A DNA stretch of 64,000 nucleotides, from positions 1,293,001-1,357,000 of the forward strand of contig CAUEEP010000927.1 in assembly GCA_958450365.1 (NCBI GenBank), in the 5' to 3' direction. The translations under genes and the position numbers were made by a program. This DNA comes from Mesorhabditis belari. Taxonomy: Eukaryota; Nematoda; Chromadorea; Rhabditida; Rhabditidae. The stretch's first letter is position 1, and each line of letters opens with the position of its first letter. Positions 11,301-23,689 of this stretch are shown piece after piece. The notes below the pieces were generated by a model that was not told where the DNA came from, ran no database searches, and saw nothing but the letters and a program-made list of their open reading frames with translations.

Positions 11301-11654
11301 TCTTCCAACCAACAATTAATTCAAAAGAAGACATCCTTTCTTACAAGAAAACCCATTAAACTACGCAAGTAAGAGAGGGAAATGGAGTGAAAATGTTTAG
11401 AAAAAAAAAACGGCAAAAATTGTGTCATTTTAATTAGCCTTCAGAAAAAAAGAGATGAGCTGGGAAAAGAAAAGAAGAGGTTCAAGTGAACGAAGCTTAC
11501 CTACAGCTTTTCCTTTTCTTTTCTTCTCCTCCCACCCTCATCAAGAAAAAAAAAAGCTTTTGCGTAGTTTCTTTAACGAAAAAAGCCCCAGGTGATCAAG
11601 TAGCCGGTGTCCGATTACAAGGAATTTTTTCAGGAATTTCAGTGAATCAGTAGG

Positions 11655-12440
11655 TTTAGAGGAAGTTCTGTAATCGAGAAATAAACATCATTGGATTATT
11701 CAAAGGGAATTGGCTAAAGTTTAGAAATTAGAAGTTAATTAGATGATAGGCCAAGGTGAGATCAGGTCCTGGGTTTGGTTTAGCTTTGTTGGAAGTCTGG
11801 TCTGGCTTTTACTAAAGGCTTTTGAAAATAAAAGGCTATTGGACCAAGATTTGATTCTAGGTTTTTGACCAACTCTGGTCTTGTAAGCCAGTCACGTTTG
11901 AAAGGACAAGTCCTAGAGACAGTTGGATTACTGTTAGTTAAGGCACTCAATTCCCCTACTAGTTTGTAAAACCTAGCAATGAAAAGTTTAGAGGAAGTTC
12001 TGTAATCGAGAAATAAACATCATTGGATTATTCAAAGGGAATTGGTTAAAGTTTAAAAATTAGAAGTTAATTAGATCATAGGCCAAGGTGAGATCAGGTT
12101 CTGGCTTTGTGATAAAAGCTGGCTGGATCGGCTAAAGATAAGTAATGCAAAATGAATGCTTTCTTTGCAAGATCTCGCATCAATCGTTTGTTACTGTATT
12201 ATATTAGCTTTAACTTTTAGCTTTGTTGGAAGTCTGGTCTGGCTTTACTAAAGGCTTTTGACAATAAAAGGCTATTGGACCAAGACTTGGTTCTAGGTTT
12301 TTGACAAACTCTGGTCTTGTAAGCCAGCCAGCAAGCAAACTTGTAAGCCAGTCACGCTTGAAAGGACAAGTCCTAGAGACATTTGGATTACTGATAGTTA
12401 AGGCACTCAATTCCCCTACTCGTTTGTAAAACCTATCACT
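11655..12440. repeat. Segmental duplication, two copies in direct orientation
   Basis: The block from ttagaggaagttctgtaatc to aggtgagatcagg occurs at about 11655-11771 and 11987-12101. The block agctttgttggaagtctggt ... aattcccctact occurs at about 11780-11960 and 12218-12420. No coding exon was found. Confidence 0.8.
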
Positions 12441-14426
12441 GAAAATTTAAAGTTTAAAACGAAAGACTATAGTTCAAGTATTGAGCCACAATAACACATG
12501 ACCTCTAGTATCTATTTATTCTCTAGTATCTATCTCTAATATCTGAGTATCTATTTATTCTTAAATGTCAATAAACTGTGCAAGTTTTCGAACAATATTT
12601 ACCAAAAAGATCCACGATTTCAAATGAATCTATTTACTCAGGCTTATAGATTTCAAATAATCTTTCTAAAAAACTTTGTTAGAAAATATTTTGCCCAATC
12701 TAAGCCAACCCAACCCAATCTTTAAATCATTTTTCAGAAAGAGATTTCAGTCGATTCAGTTTAAAAGAGAAAAAGCAATAAATTCTCTCAAGTTTGTCAT
12801 CATTTTCAGCTATGGGTAAATAAATTTCGCTCTCGTTCGACATAAAAAGAAATAATTAAAAAAAGGTGAGCTGAGTGGGCTGAATATCTTGAAATTAATC
12901 GGGTAAGGATAAAATGGGAAAAGAGATTGAATAAAGCTTTGCAAAAAAAAGCGTTGAAAGTCGGTTATTTATACATAGAGAACGATACTCGCAATTAGAA
13001 AAAAGAATAATCTAAAATTACTACCCAAAGTGACTGGTCTAGTATAAGATGTGACAAAATGAACACGAGCAATCGATTCCTTGACCCCGAAAATCCTTGG
13101 GTACAAATTTTTAGCCTTAAATCTCATCTGAGCGCAAGTTTCAGAGCAAAAGATTCACTGTGTAAAGGGCTGCGAGATGTTCTTTGAGTGGCCACCTAAT
13201 CGCTCAATGTCTGGCCAACTGCCTCCCCTGATAGTGAGATCCAGAAAATGCTGGATCTAAAAAGAACCGTATTGGAACCGCATTGGATCTAAAAAGAACC
13301 GTATTGGAACCGCATTGGATCTAAAAAGAACCGTATTGGAACCGTATTGGAGTTTATTGACATGAACAGGGGGCTGGCGAGAATTCTCTGATGGCTTTGT
13401 CGGTGCACCAAGGACTTGTCCATAAGGTCGGCAAACTACAGCAAGACAGCGATCAATATGGTAACTCTCAAGCAAAGTCCTTCAAATGGAAAAAGAAAAA
13501 GCTGCAAAAATTTCGTTTCACGCCGAGAGCACAAATTAAAAAAGATTTCACTAATAGATTAACTGGTAAAAAGAGAGTAAATAATTGCCGAGTAGCGGTT
13601 GGTCGTTGAAAAGGAAACGTGAAGATTACTCGGGTTTAAAATCTCACCTATTCAATTCTTTGATCCAATTATAGGATGAGAAGATCGGTTTAACGAAAAT
13701 AGATGAAAATGTAAATTGTTCGGTAATTTTTTAGTTTTTAGACTAAAATAGGATGAAATTTGTAGCATTTTGGTACAAATTAGTTATTTCCTCCTTTTCG
13801 GTGTTAAAGAACTGACTCTTTTACAAAATACATGGTGGCTCATAGCTAAAACTAAATCCAATAGCAACTACAGGGTGAAATGCTATTTAAGCTTGCTAAG
13901 AAGGAAAAATAAGCTTGCTAAGCAGGACCGAAGTGCAGAAAGTCCCTAGTATTGAACTTTAAAATGCTCAAATTTCAATAATACTACAATTTTAAACAGA
14001 TCGAAAAAGCACTTTAGTACTCGTAAAGTCTAGCAACAAAGAACATTAAACCAAACTTCAAAAATGAATGCGAAGCAAAGTTTTCCGGAACTTTTCCCCT
14101 GCAGCTCAATGTATTGAAAACCTCAAAAAGGCTCATGATATTGAGCAATTATCTCAAAAGTATTTGAGAGTATTTGGGTTTGAGTCAGCTTAGAAAGGAA
14201 AAAAAATGAGAGAAATAGAGTTTTTGTGCTTTTTTTCCTCCTCACTTCATCCATCAGATCCACAATAATTACTTTTGATGGGGAAGAATAGTTTCAAAAA
14301 GAAGGTTTTCATCAAAATGCCATGTTGATTTTCGTTATAATATTGGTTTTTCTGTTATCGTCTGGCTTCTTTTTGAAATAAATAGTTGAAAGTTTGAAAG
14401 TTGAAACGAGGAGGCTCAATTTGACT
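12441..14426. other. No confident gene; short minisatellite at 13256-13350
   Basis: Most of this stretch is AT-rich and featureless. At 13256-13350 a 31-bp unit (ggatctaaaaagaaccgtat, then tggaaccgcatt) is repeated three times. A 72-codon open frame at 13391-13609 (+) is basic (KWKKKKLQKF) and matches nothing I recognise. Confidence 0.4.
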
Positions 14427-14539
14427 TACCGTATTCTCTCTAATAGTAGTGCGCACTACTATTTGCGCACTATTTTTTCAACCGCCTCTCGAACCGCAAT
14501 ACTATTAAAGAGTGCACTACTATTAGAGAGAATACGGTA
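14427..14539. mobile_element. Short palindromic MITE (taccgtattctctctaat family)
   Basis: It starts taccgtattctctctaatag and ends with its reverse complement, ctattagagagaatacggta. The middle contains cgcactatttttttcaacc-like sequence shared with the copy at 856. Confidence 0.85.
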
Positions 14540-14654
14540 TGTGGAACGAATGCGCATTGCAAGTCGACATGGACTCTGTATTTCACGAAATTGCCTCAAA
14601 AATCCACTATTGAACCGCACCGAGACAAGGTCTTACAAGAAATTATAAAGATAT

Positions 14655-14813
14655 TATTTTTTTAACCCCATCTCGGACCGCAATACTATTAGAGAGTGCA
14701 CTGCTATTAGAGAGTGTACTACTATTAGAGAGTGTACTACTATTAGAGAGTGTACTACTATTAGAGAGTGTACTACTATTAAACAGTGCACTACTATTAG
14801 AGAGAATACGGTA
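14655..14813. mobile_element. 5'-truncated MITE with an 18-bp satellite expansion
   Basis: The right end is ctattagagagaatacggta. To its left the word tattagagagtgtactac is repeated about six times. This is an expanded form of the single word found in sister copies. No left terminal repeat is seen. An open frame reading repeated LSNSST units is an artefact of the 18-bp period. Confidence 0.8.
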
Positions 14814-15126
14814 TTTGGAGAGTTTAGAAGACAATTAAAATCACATAAAAATAAGCGAATGAAGCTCTTTTGATAAAATAAGTTTTGCTTAAAGATTTCT
14901 AAGCATAGGCGCTATATTTAAAGCTCAACTTCATTTGTATTCTATTAAATATACCATTGAATATGAAAAGTTTTTCGTTTTGCAAGAATCTGATCGCTTA
15001 AAAGATGGAATTCATGAAAAATTCAATGAGACGCGTGAATGGAAAAATTCAAAGATTTTATCGGAAAGTGGAGGAATGAAAATTTGAAACTTTTAATTCC
15101 TGTGCTGTAGGTATTGCAATAGTATT

Positions 15127-15534
15127 GGTACTTATTGATTACACGGCCCGTTTTTATGCAAATTTAAGTTTTTAATTACACAACCTATTCCCTCAATTTT
15201 CATTTCTAAAATTCAATTATAAAAAATTGAAAATTGAAAGCAACAAACGCTACACTTAATTTCATATTATTCTACACACAATTCGCTATTCATCTCTTCA
15301 ATTTGTTCCATGAAATTTGTTTGAAAAAATTTCGATATTCCATGAAAGTCAAGGCGTTAAAAAAGGCGTCGTTAGTCGTCGTCGTACTCGTTTAAAACAT
15401 CGTCGTTAGGCGTCGTCGTAGTCGTTTAAAACGTCGTCGTTAGTCGTCGTCGTAGTCGTTAAAAACATGCCGTGTAATCAACATAATACATTCATACTAA
15501 TTTAGAAAAACGGACCGTGTAATCAATAAGTACC
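15127..15534. mobile_element. TIR element with an internal CGTCGT-rich minisatellite
   Basis: Terminal inverted repeats ggtacttattgattacacgg and ccgtgtaatcaataagtacc bound the element. Inside, at about 15360-15470, cgtcgttagtcgtcgtcgta and gtttaaaac alternate. The repeat contrasts with the AT-rich surroundings. No transposase is present. Confidence 0.75.
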
Positions 15535-15960
15535 GTAGTACTTTATAGTATATTGTAGATTAAAACAACCATAGAATTGTTGTACTTTTCCCAAAGAAAA
15601 GATTCTCTTTGAATTTCAGCAACATTAGCTTTCAAAGTTTACGAGATTTGTGAAAGAATTGACGTGAAATCTAACTCATTTCTAACGTTTGAATATCGCT
15701 TTTCAAGAAGTCTTAAATAATTGTTGTTGAAGATTTTAAATAGAAGTTATTTGAAATCACAAAAAGAAAGAAATTTAGATTTGAAAAAGTAATTCTAACT
15801 ATAAATAACAAGTTAAAAACAAATAACAAGTTCTTAAACGATTAGAATCCTTGTTTGGATTAAAATAGCTATTCAAAGCAGTATTATAAACAAATCTACT
15901 GTATGGAAATCAGCTCATCAAATAAAGAAGCATCAACTGGATTCAATCAACTAGATTCCA

Positions 15961-16085
15961 TGAGTGTATTGTTAAGTACTTCCTGAGTGTATTAAGTACT
16001 TCCTGAGTGTATTAAGTACTTCCTGAGTGTATTAAGTACTTCCTGAGTGTATTAAGTACTTCCTGAGTGTATTAAGTACTTCCTG
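15961..16085. repeat. Minisatellite, 20-bp unit
   Basis: About six copies of gtgtattaagtacttcctga occur. Near 16165-16210 a second short repeat, aaagaaatgatactataat, is present in three copies. Confidence 0.95.
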
Positions 16086-16210
16086 GCCAACATCAATCGA
16101 CAGCAAGCCAAATCAACTTGCTATTACCAGACTATTCTTAAAGCCATGATTAAAAACATGAAAAGAAATGATACTATAATAAAGAAATGATACTATAATA
16201 AAGAAATGAT

Positions 16211-17420
16211 ACTATACCCTTCATAAACTCATCTAAAAATAGCCACTAATAAAAGGTAAAAAGGATCTAAATGTCTTTAGATGAAAGAAAGAGGAAAATT
16301 CAGTTTTAGTGAAGGGTAATGATGAGCGATGACGACATTTCATCTATTGGAAAGGGATAATATTCCCCACTCGATCCTTCATAAAATAAGCCCTAACTTT
16401 TTTCATTCACAAATTTTCCGGCAATAATCGCCCTAGGGCCAGTCTCCTTTTTTCATCAAAATATTTCTTTCCCTTGATGAAAATACGGTGGATGTGTTGG
16501 ATTGTGATTGAAATTTATGAAATTCTATGATGCAAAGTTCATTTGGAAAGTTCTTGAATCTGTATTAGTGATAGAGATGACAAAAACTCAATAAGATACC
16601 AAGAGAAAGTTGAGGAGGGCTAAACCAGAAGCCAGATCTATGTTTAGTTTCTTGTCAGCACAGGGACCTGAACAAGACTTGCGACAAAGCGAGGCCAAGG
16701 ACCAAGTCCAGGTCTGACTTCTGATGAAGTTACTTATAAAACAACTCTGAACAGATCTTTGTCCCTAGTTTTGGTGTGAGACTAGAGTTCACTGCACTAG
16801 TTGTGCACTAGATAGGCTGAGTACAGCTTTGAACACTAGGTACAGCTCTTTGAATAAAGGTTTAGGCTTTATAACTTCTCAGATTAAAGTAGAGCTTCTG
16901 TTCAGATCAGAAGTCAGAATCAAAGCTTAGCTTAAGAAAAGACAATAAAGTTTATATTAGGTTCAATAGATGTATATATTTTTCAAAAATCTCTAAAGTG
17001 TAGGTGTATCTCGTATCATTTTACTTGTCATTCACTAAAAAGCTAATCGAATTGATTAGTATTCGCTAGAATATGATGAGATTCAGATAAACGTGATATC
17101 TGATGAGATCTTGATGAGATCTCTTTTCATTTCTGAGGCTTATGAATAATTGTTGAGCTTCAAAGAAAACTCTGAAATTAGCTGGCTATTCATTTGAGAA
17201 TATTCGAGAATAAAAAGAACGAGATCTCTTGGCAATCTTGATGAATTACACGAGTGAAAAGTGAGTTCGAAGAATTCTTAGAATAACTTCTAATGAAAAG
17301 ATCTTGAAGAGTGAAAGAGTCAATTTTTGAGTAACTGAATAGAAAAACGTACAGAAAACGGAAAAGGTACTTCAATGAACAAAGCTCCTTTGGTGTTTTT
17401 CAATCGTTTTCACAACAATT
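16211..17420. other. No gene seen
   Basis: This is AT-rich sequence. Words such as agaccagatcta and caaggaccaagtccaggtct near 16620-16720 resemble the repeats at 11.7-12.4 kb, suggesting a diverged copy of that repeat. Confidence 0.35.
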
Positions 17421-17428
17421 ACAGAAGT

Positions 17429-17834
17429 AGACTTCGGAAAACAAAACTTAACCAAAACCAAAACAAACCAAAACCAAAACCATAACAAAACCAAAACCAA
17501 AACAAACCAAAACCAAAACCAAAACTAACCAAAACTCGCCAATATCTCGCGACTGGGAGGAGCTAGCGAAAATCTGTTTGCAGATTTGAAATCAGCATCC
17601 AAAAATCTATCCCATAGGCTATTTTTTGTTTCGAAATTTCGAGGTCGTGTTTTGGTCCTTTTTTCGGCCGCGAGATTTTGTGGAGTGAGAAAAAGTGAAA
17701 GCCAAATTTGCATTTTACAATTTTAAATTTACATGTTAATTTATATGCGAATTGAGTTTTGGTTTGTTTTGGTGTTTTGGTTTTGGTTTTGGTTTTGGTC
17801 TGTTTTGGTTTTGGTTTTGTTTGCCGAACTCTAT
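17429..17834. mobile_element. hAT-like MITE with accaaaac-rich arms
   Basis: Ends agacttcggaaaacaaaac and the reverse complement of gttttgtttgccgaactct match with two mismatches. Both sides carry acagaagt (about 17421-17428 and 17835-17842), an 8-bp direct repeat that fits a hAT target duplication. The arms are made of ccaaaaccaaaac / ggttttggttttgg repeats flanking a unique centre of about 200 bp (17530-17730). No transposase is seen. Confidence 0.65.
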
Positions 17835-18635
17835 ACAGAAGTACAATGAGATTTGTTCTTAATGAGATTCAAAATTCGACAACATAGATAGATAAATGAT
17901 AAAAACTGATACTTGTACTTTGTCATTCTCTCTGAATTCTCTCATTCTCATAAATGCTATGAAGTTTCCGGTAGATTAAGTTAGTTTCCATGCCATGTTT
18001 TATTGGGTTGGTGAATAGAAAACTACCGGAATTGAAAACTAGTTCATTTTTAACCGAATGACAAATTTACATTTGATTCAACGATTGTAAACATTGTTTT
18101 GCCCATTTTGTGTTTTTAGTCTTCAACTCTTATGAAAGTTAGACAACTTTAAAACTTATTAAGACCAAAAAATTAGTTTAACAGCTTAATGTTCACCTTT
18201 GTTTTACAATTCTGAGCGTGATTGGTAGAAAATGAATGAAGTTACATTCAACAATTCAACAAATAACGAATTATTCAACAATTTTGAGTAAAAAGAGAAT
18301 TTCGATTAGTAAAGAAGCTATTATTAAAATTTTGAAAAAGATTTTGCAAAGATAGCTATGAACAGGGTGCAAAGATTTCTTTCTATCTTAGTGTTCTGAA
18401 AATTCCCTGGGGATGAAGTGATGTTTGGTGAGGATGGATTGAAGATTGATGAGAGGAATGCAAAACAAAGAAAAAGATAAGAAAGGACAACGAATCCACG
18501 AGGGAGTCCCCTTCACTAACGAGCCATTTTGAAAAGGTTTAGCGTCTTTTGAATTCCCGGAAGAGTTTTGAAGTCCTTGACTTGGTGGTTCAAATGAATT
18601 TAGGTACTTGAATGATGGATTTAAATCTTTGTATA
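17835..18635. other. No confident gene; solo mariner-type end near 18001
   Basis: At about 18001 the sequence tattgggttggtgaatagaa resembles the mariner-type ends at 19019, 21482 and 24690, but no partner end was found. The rest is AT-rich with no exon I can support. Confidence 0.35.
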
Positions 18636-18998
18636 AGATTGAATAGTACAAGGAATTGAATCTTTGTCTAAGATTGGATCGTACTAAGAATTGAATCTTT
18701 GCCTAAGATTTGATAGTACTAAGCTTTAGATCTTTGTCCAAGATTGGATAGTACTAAGCCTTGAATCTTTGTCTAAGATTGGATCGTACAAGGAATTGAA
18801 TCTTTGTCTAAAATTGGATAGTACTAAGCTTTAAATCTTTGTCTGAGATTGGTTAGTACAAGGATTTGAATCTTTGTCCAAGATTGGATAGTACTAAGCT
18901 TTAAATCTTTGTCTAAGATTGGATAGCACTAGCCTTGAATCTTTGTCTAAGATTGGTTAGTATTAAGCCTTGAATCTTTGTCTAAGATTTGATAGTAT
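18636..18998. repeat. Satellite, ~35-bp unit (tctttgtctaagattggata)
   Basis: About ten copies of a unit built from tctttgtctaagattggata, gtactaag and ccttgaa occur. The same satellite recurs at 25846-26215. Confidence 0.95.
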
Positions 18999-19018
18999 CT
19001 TGTACAGTTTCATATCTA

Positions 19019-19481
19019 TTGGGTTGGGGACTATGACTCGGCGCCGATATCAGTAGAATGGTTAACTAATTCTCTACAAAATGACATTTAAAAGAAAATT
19101 CAACAGCGCCTCCGCTCAAGAAAAAGCCATTTTTTCACAAAAACTACAAACTGTCATCTAGAAAAAATCATTGGTGGGATCTTCCTGCAAATTTGGCAAC
19201 TTAAGTAATTGAATGTGCTCTATCTTTTTTATATAAACACCAAAGAAGGTTTATGTGAAAGAAACTGTTCAAATGATGAGTCGGGCTCTTTGCCATTTTG
19301 ACTAGCTGTGTTTGGGAGTCCATAAACTCCACGAAAGAAAAGCTTTGTGGAATCTCTCAAAAGTCATTTTGTAGAGAAATAGTGGATCCTTTTGATGAAA
19401 CCAAACGTATGTTTAAAGAAGGCTTTATGTGTGCAAAAAGTCCCTTTAAAGTTTGGCGCCGAGTCATAGTCCCCAACCCAA
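19019..19481. mobile_element. Mariner-like MITE (ttgggttggggactatgact ends)
   Basis: The left end ttgggttggggactatgact and the right end agtcatagtccccaacccaa are exact complements and continue through cggcgcc. TA flanks both ends. The interior has an open frame on the plus strand that I do not recognise and no D,D34D motifs. Confidence 0.85.
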
Positions 19482-20545
19482 TAGTATCTAGTACTATTGT
19501 CTTGAGTAGTTTTACTCTAGTTTACAGTATCTCAAAAAGTAAAGTAAATCTAGATTCCAAAGGTGTGCCAGACAAGCGTTACAGTCATTTAAAAAAAAAA
19601 ACTATGGTTAGATTGTAAAACTTTTGATTGTGAGCTGAGTAAATATATTATAGCTAAACACCTATTAAACTATTCAATAACAGTTGCCTATCCTAACAAA
19701 CTTTGGTTTGAAGAATGATAAAAAGCTATATCAGTGCCGCAAAAATGACTGATTGTTGGTATTTTGACGTATCCGAATCCTAATCAATCAAAAAGGTTGG
19801 CTTAATTTTTATTTCACTTTACTTTCTATATAATCAAGAACCAGAATTAAATTCCTAAAAGAATTTCATCAAAAAAACTTTTATCGGAATGTTGAGTTAT
19901 TCGAAGAATTCATTGGTTCAAGAGGAAAATTTGATTTTCGGGAATATAGAGAAGCTGAAAATTCCGTAGAAAACTCATTAAAACATTTTGTCTCAAAGTT
20001 TTACAATAAAAAAATAAGGAAAAGGAAAAGATCCTTGAAATCTGATCCTTGAAAGGATCAGATTTAAATTCCAAATCAGAATCCAATAGATTTAAATCCA
20101 AATCTTCAGAGAATACTGTTCTTTCAACGTCATTTCCTTGCCAAAATCTTTTTTTTCAACTTTGATTGCCTTCATTTTCTCAAAAAAACAGGTAGAAAAA
20201 GTCAAAAAATAGCTCACTAAGCATTGAAACAAACATATTTTGAATGAATTTTTTGAATTTTTGAAAGAGTGAAAGAGTGAAAGAGTTGAAATAGGAAGCG
20301 AATGAGTTTTTTGTGGGGGAGGATTACTTGTTCAGCTCTTCACACACATGGTTTCATCCAAATTTGTCGCTTTTTCAGTTTACAGAGTAAAAAGGTTCAA
20401 TTCTAGATATTGATTAAAATATTTTTCTCAAAATAATGACAAATCTTTAACTTGATTAACATTTTAAAAGTGATGAACTTTGAAAAAGATTTGTTATTTG
20501 TTAACATTATTCATATTTATTTACATTTAGATTTATAATAATAAA
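19482..20545. other. No gene seen
   Basis: This is AT-rich sequence with scattered short repeats. A gaaaggatcagatttaaat-like doublet is visible near 20040-20070. Confidence 0.35.
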
Positions 20546-20995
20546 AGTAAAAGCTTTTACATACAAGTAAAAGCTTTTACAGACAAGTAAAAGCTTTTAC
20601 AGACAAGTAAAAGCTTTTACATAAAAGTAAAAGCGTACAGGCTTATTCACCTGATCTGGCTCCTTCAGATTACTTTTTGTTTTGGTCGCTGAAGCACTTT
20701 TTGGAGGGAGAAAAGTTAGATGATCATGCTCAGGTCATAAAAGCAGTGAATGACTACTTCGCCTCAAAAACTCTCAAGTTCTTCGAGGATGGGATCCGGG
20801 ATTTGCGCAGAAGATGGGAAGAAGTCATAGATACTAATGGAGAATACATTTCGAATTGAAAGCTCTTCTTCTGTGTTTTTTTTAAAATAGATGATTTGTT
20901 ACATAAACGCGTCATTATTAAGTTGCCAACCTAATAATAAAAGTAAAAGCTTTTACATGCAAGCCAAAGCTTTTACATACAAGCAAAAGCGCACA
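20546..20995. repeat. Minisatellite (20-bp, agtaaaagcttttacataca) interrupted by a mariner fragment
   Basis: About five copies stand at 20546-20640 and two to three diverged copies at 20938-20995. Between them lies the 3' part of a mariner. Confidence 0.9.
20641..20936 (+). pseudogene. Mariner transposase C-terminal fragment with 3' TIR
   Basis: The frame from about 20642 reads YSPDLAPSDYFLF, with the third catalytic Asp of D,D34D mariners, and continues to RRRWEEVIDTNGEYISN and a stop at 20857-20859. The 3' end is gttgccaacctaat. The 5' two thirds of the element is absent. The LAPSDY motif is canonical, and the residues differ from the 5975/44121 family, so this is another mariner lineage. 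Confidence 0.9.
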
Positions 20996-21012
20996 GGCCT
21001 AGCCAAGTTTAG

Positions 21013-21781
21013 TGAATTCAAGCGAAAGCACACTAGCAATTCCTCATACAGAGTAAATTAGTTTTGATATGGAGAGAATATGTCAATAAAAATGAAAGAG
21101 TTAAAGAGGAAAGTGATTTATTAAAGCTTTTAGCTAATGAATCATATTGTTTAGACTGTTTAGAAGTAAATTTAACTTTGAAAAAGATTTGTTATTTGTC
21201 ATTTGAATATTAGATTGAGATCATGTGAAAGATTGTGACAAATATTGAGCGAGAAGACGGAAAAGAACGAGAAGAAAATCTCCCGTTGAACGGACGGATG
21301 CATTGCTGATGAAGGGATCATTTCAAATGAGTAGAGTGTGACGAGTCGCCACAAAAGCTAGAAAGCTAATAAGACACCAGAAATACCGTACTCAAAGCAA
21401 TGTCGTGCTCACACGGCCTCCATCTCTATTTAGTCAGAGTTTTCTCTCATATTGTCTTTTGAAATTTGGTTTCTTTTGTTCTATTGGGTTGGTGGAAAAG
21501 TCCTTTCGGATTTTTTGAGAGAGTACCTTAAATTTGTCCAATTTTGACGTTTTATAGCTCATCCTAAAGCTGAATTCAAGACGGATCGATTGGTAAAAAC
21601 CGTTTTGAGATATCTCTGAATTCAAGCGAAAGCACACTAGCAATTCCTCATACAGAGTAAATTAGTTTTGATATGGAGAGAATATGTCAATAAAAATGAA
21701 ACAGTTAAAGAGGAAAGTGATTTATTAAAGCTTTTAGCTAATGAATCATATTGTTTAGACTGTTTAGAAGTCAATTTAACA
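21013..21781. repeat. ~165-bp direct duplication flanking a mariner end
   Basis: The block gaattcaagcgaaagcacac ... tttagaagtaaatttaac is present at about 21013-21178 and 21610-21780 with very few differences. Just before the second copy, at about 21482-21610, is ttgggttggtggaaaagtcc, a mariner-type terminal repeat without a matching partner. Confidence 0.8.
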
Positions 21782-22785
21782 ATTAGACATGATAGCGTCA
21801 GTCCAGCTTCAAAGTTTTCATTCAAAGTTTAAACTAACAAGTTTTATACTAAAAAAAAAAACGAAAATTTAACCAAATTCAATAATTTTCTCAAAGCTTT
21901 TCAAACAATTGAATTAGGATTCAAAAGAGCTCCAAAATTTGCACCAAAAAGAGCGTTTTTTTTCGTTTTGATTTTGTACTTTGTGGTACGCCTTAAAAAC
22001 AACAAAAACTATCTTTAGTTTATAAAATAAAACAAACAAAACTTTTAAGTTTATAAAATAAAGTTAATAGTTTGAGTCTTGCTTGCTAAAGCCAGCTGGA
22101 TTCTTTACAATTGATGTACAAAAGAGATGTACAAAAGAGATGTTCAAAAGGGATGCTCAAAAGATACTCTTGATGACCTCATTCTTTGAGTATCCAGCAG
22201 AATAAAACTTATTTGAACAAATCAAAATGAATTTTCTGGAAGAAATTTTGGGTAAAGTTTCTTAGTTGCTAAAAATGAACCCTCTGGAAGTCTAAAAAGA
22301 ATCTTGTGTAGCAAAAAGAAAGCGGAAAATTCCGAGATTGGATTTCATTTTGGATGAAGAAGGAAGCACTCCCTTGCAAACAAATAAATTCTAGTTTTTT
22401 TTTACACAATTTCGTCTCCAGTGGTTTACAATTAGAAATAGAATCTTGAATAACAATAGTCCGTTGAATATCTTTATTTTAGTGGTCGGAAAACGACTGT
22501 AATATTATCAATTTATTCCTTATCCCGTTGCGTCAACTTTGTCAACTCTAAAACGTTTCACCTTTCAAAAAGCTCAATTTACAATTTACAACTCTAATGT
22601 TTTCCTTTGAATTACTGTCTTCTAAAGTGGACCCATCTTCAAAAACCTACAGTAATCTCATCTCTAATTCATCTAATCCGTCGAAATTTCGTTTTAAACT
22701 CTTGACTGAATTCTTTGTGTTTTACTGATAAAAGAATAAACTTTTATTAAAATTTTGAATCATATTTTATAAGGGAACTTTGGAT
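21782..22785. other. No gene seen
   Basis: This is AT-rich sequence. A short run of gatgtacaaaaga repeats lies near 22110-22160. Confidence 0.35.
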
Positions 22786-23062
22786 ACAACTTGGTTAACT
22801 ACACTACAACTTGGTTAACTACACTACAAATTGACCAACTACACTACAACTTGGCCAACTCCACTACAACTTGGCCAACTACACTACAAATTGACCAACT
22901 CCACTACAACTTGGCCAACTACACTACAAATTGACCAACTACACTACAACTTGGCCAACTACACTACAAATTGACCAACTACACTACAACTTGGCCAACT
23001 ACACTACAACTTGGCCAACTACACTACAAATTGACCAACTACACTACAACTTGGCCAACTAT
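22786..23062. repeat. Minisatellite, 20-bp unit (two alternating variants)
   Basis: About 14 copies occur, alternating between actacactacaacttggcca and actacactacaaattgacca. Confidence 0.95.
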
Positions 23063-23689
23063 TTGACCGTTAATCTAATCCGAAACTTTAATTTTAGGTT
23101 TTAATATAAAAACTGTCACCAATGACTAGCTTTTCTTTGTTTTTTGAATAATCAAATGTGATGATTGTTAGCTTAAGTTTACAGAGAGTCTCCAGCATTT
23201 CTTTTGTTCAAATCAAATGATAAACTATTGTTGAAATGATCTTTTGAACATCTTTATTTGATAAGATTTATTCAGTCACAGTATATCTTATCCTTTACTA
23301 TCATTTAGACACAAATCAACGAGGTGACGATGAGAAAGCTGAACAGGATTAAATGCTTTATGTCATAACTTTAAAAACTTTAGCTTCTACAGTAACCAGA
23401 TTGTATGATAACACAAAGATATAACAGATATACACAAAAGAAAGCCATACTAAAGTATACTTCTCACTTACACGAATAAGCAGGCGTAGACAAGCATTAT
23501 GACTGTAGTAAAAGTTCATATATTCTAGCCGATTATAAATGAAAGTTTTTTTCGTGAACCTTTCTAGTAGAGCAACTCTTTAATGTATGAGGACAATTTT
23601 ATATCATTTTGTAGCTAATTAAATTCTGCGTCGATTGGTATCAAATTTGTGAGTTTATGTTAAAAATTGCGGGCGCTACAACGTTTATA

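Noticed and set aside
19298..19618. 106-codon plus-strand frame inside and beyond a MITE
   Set aside because: It crosses the element end at 19481 and shows no transposase motif.
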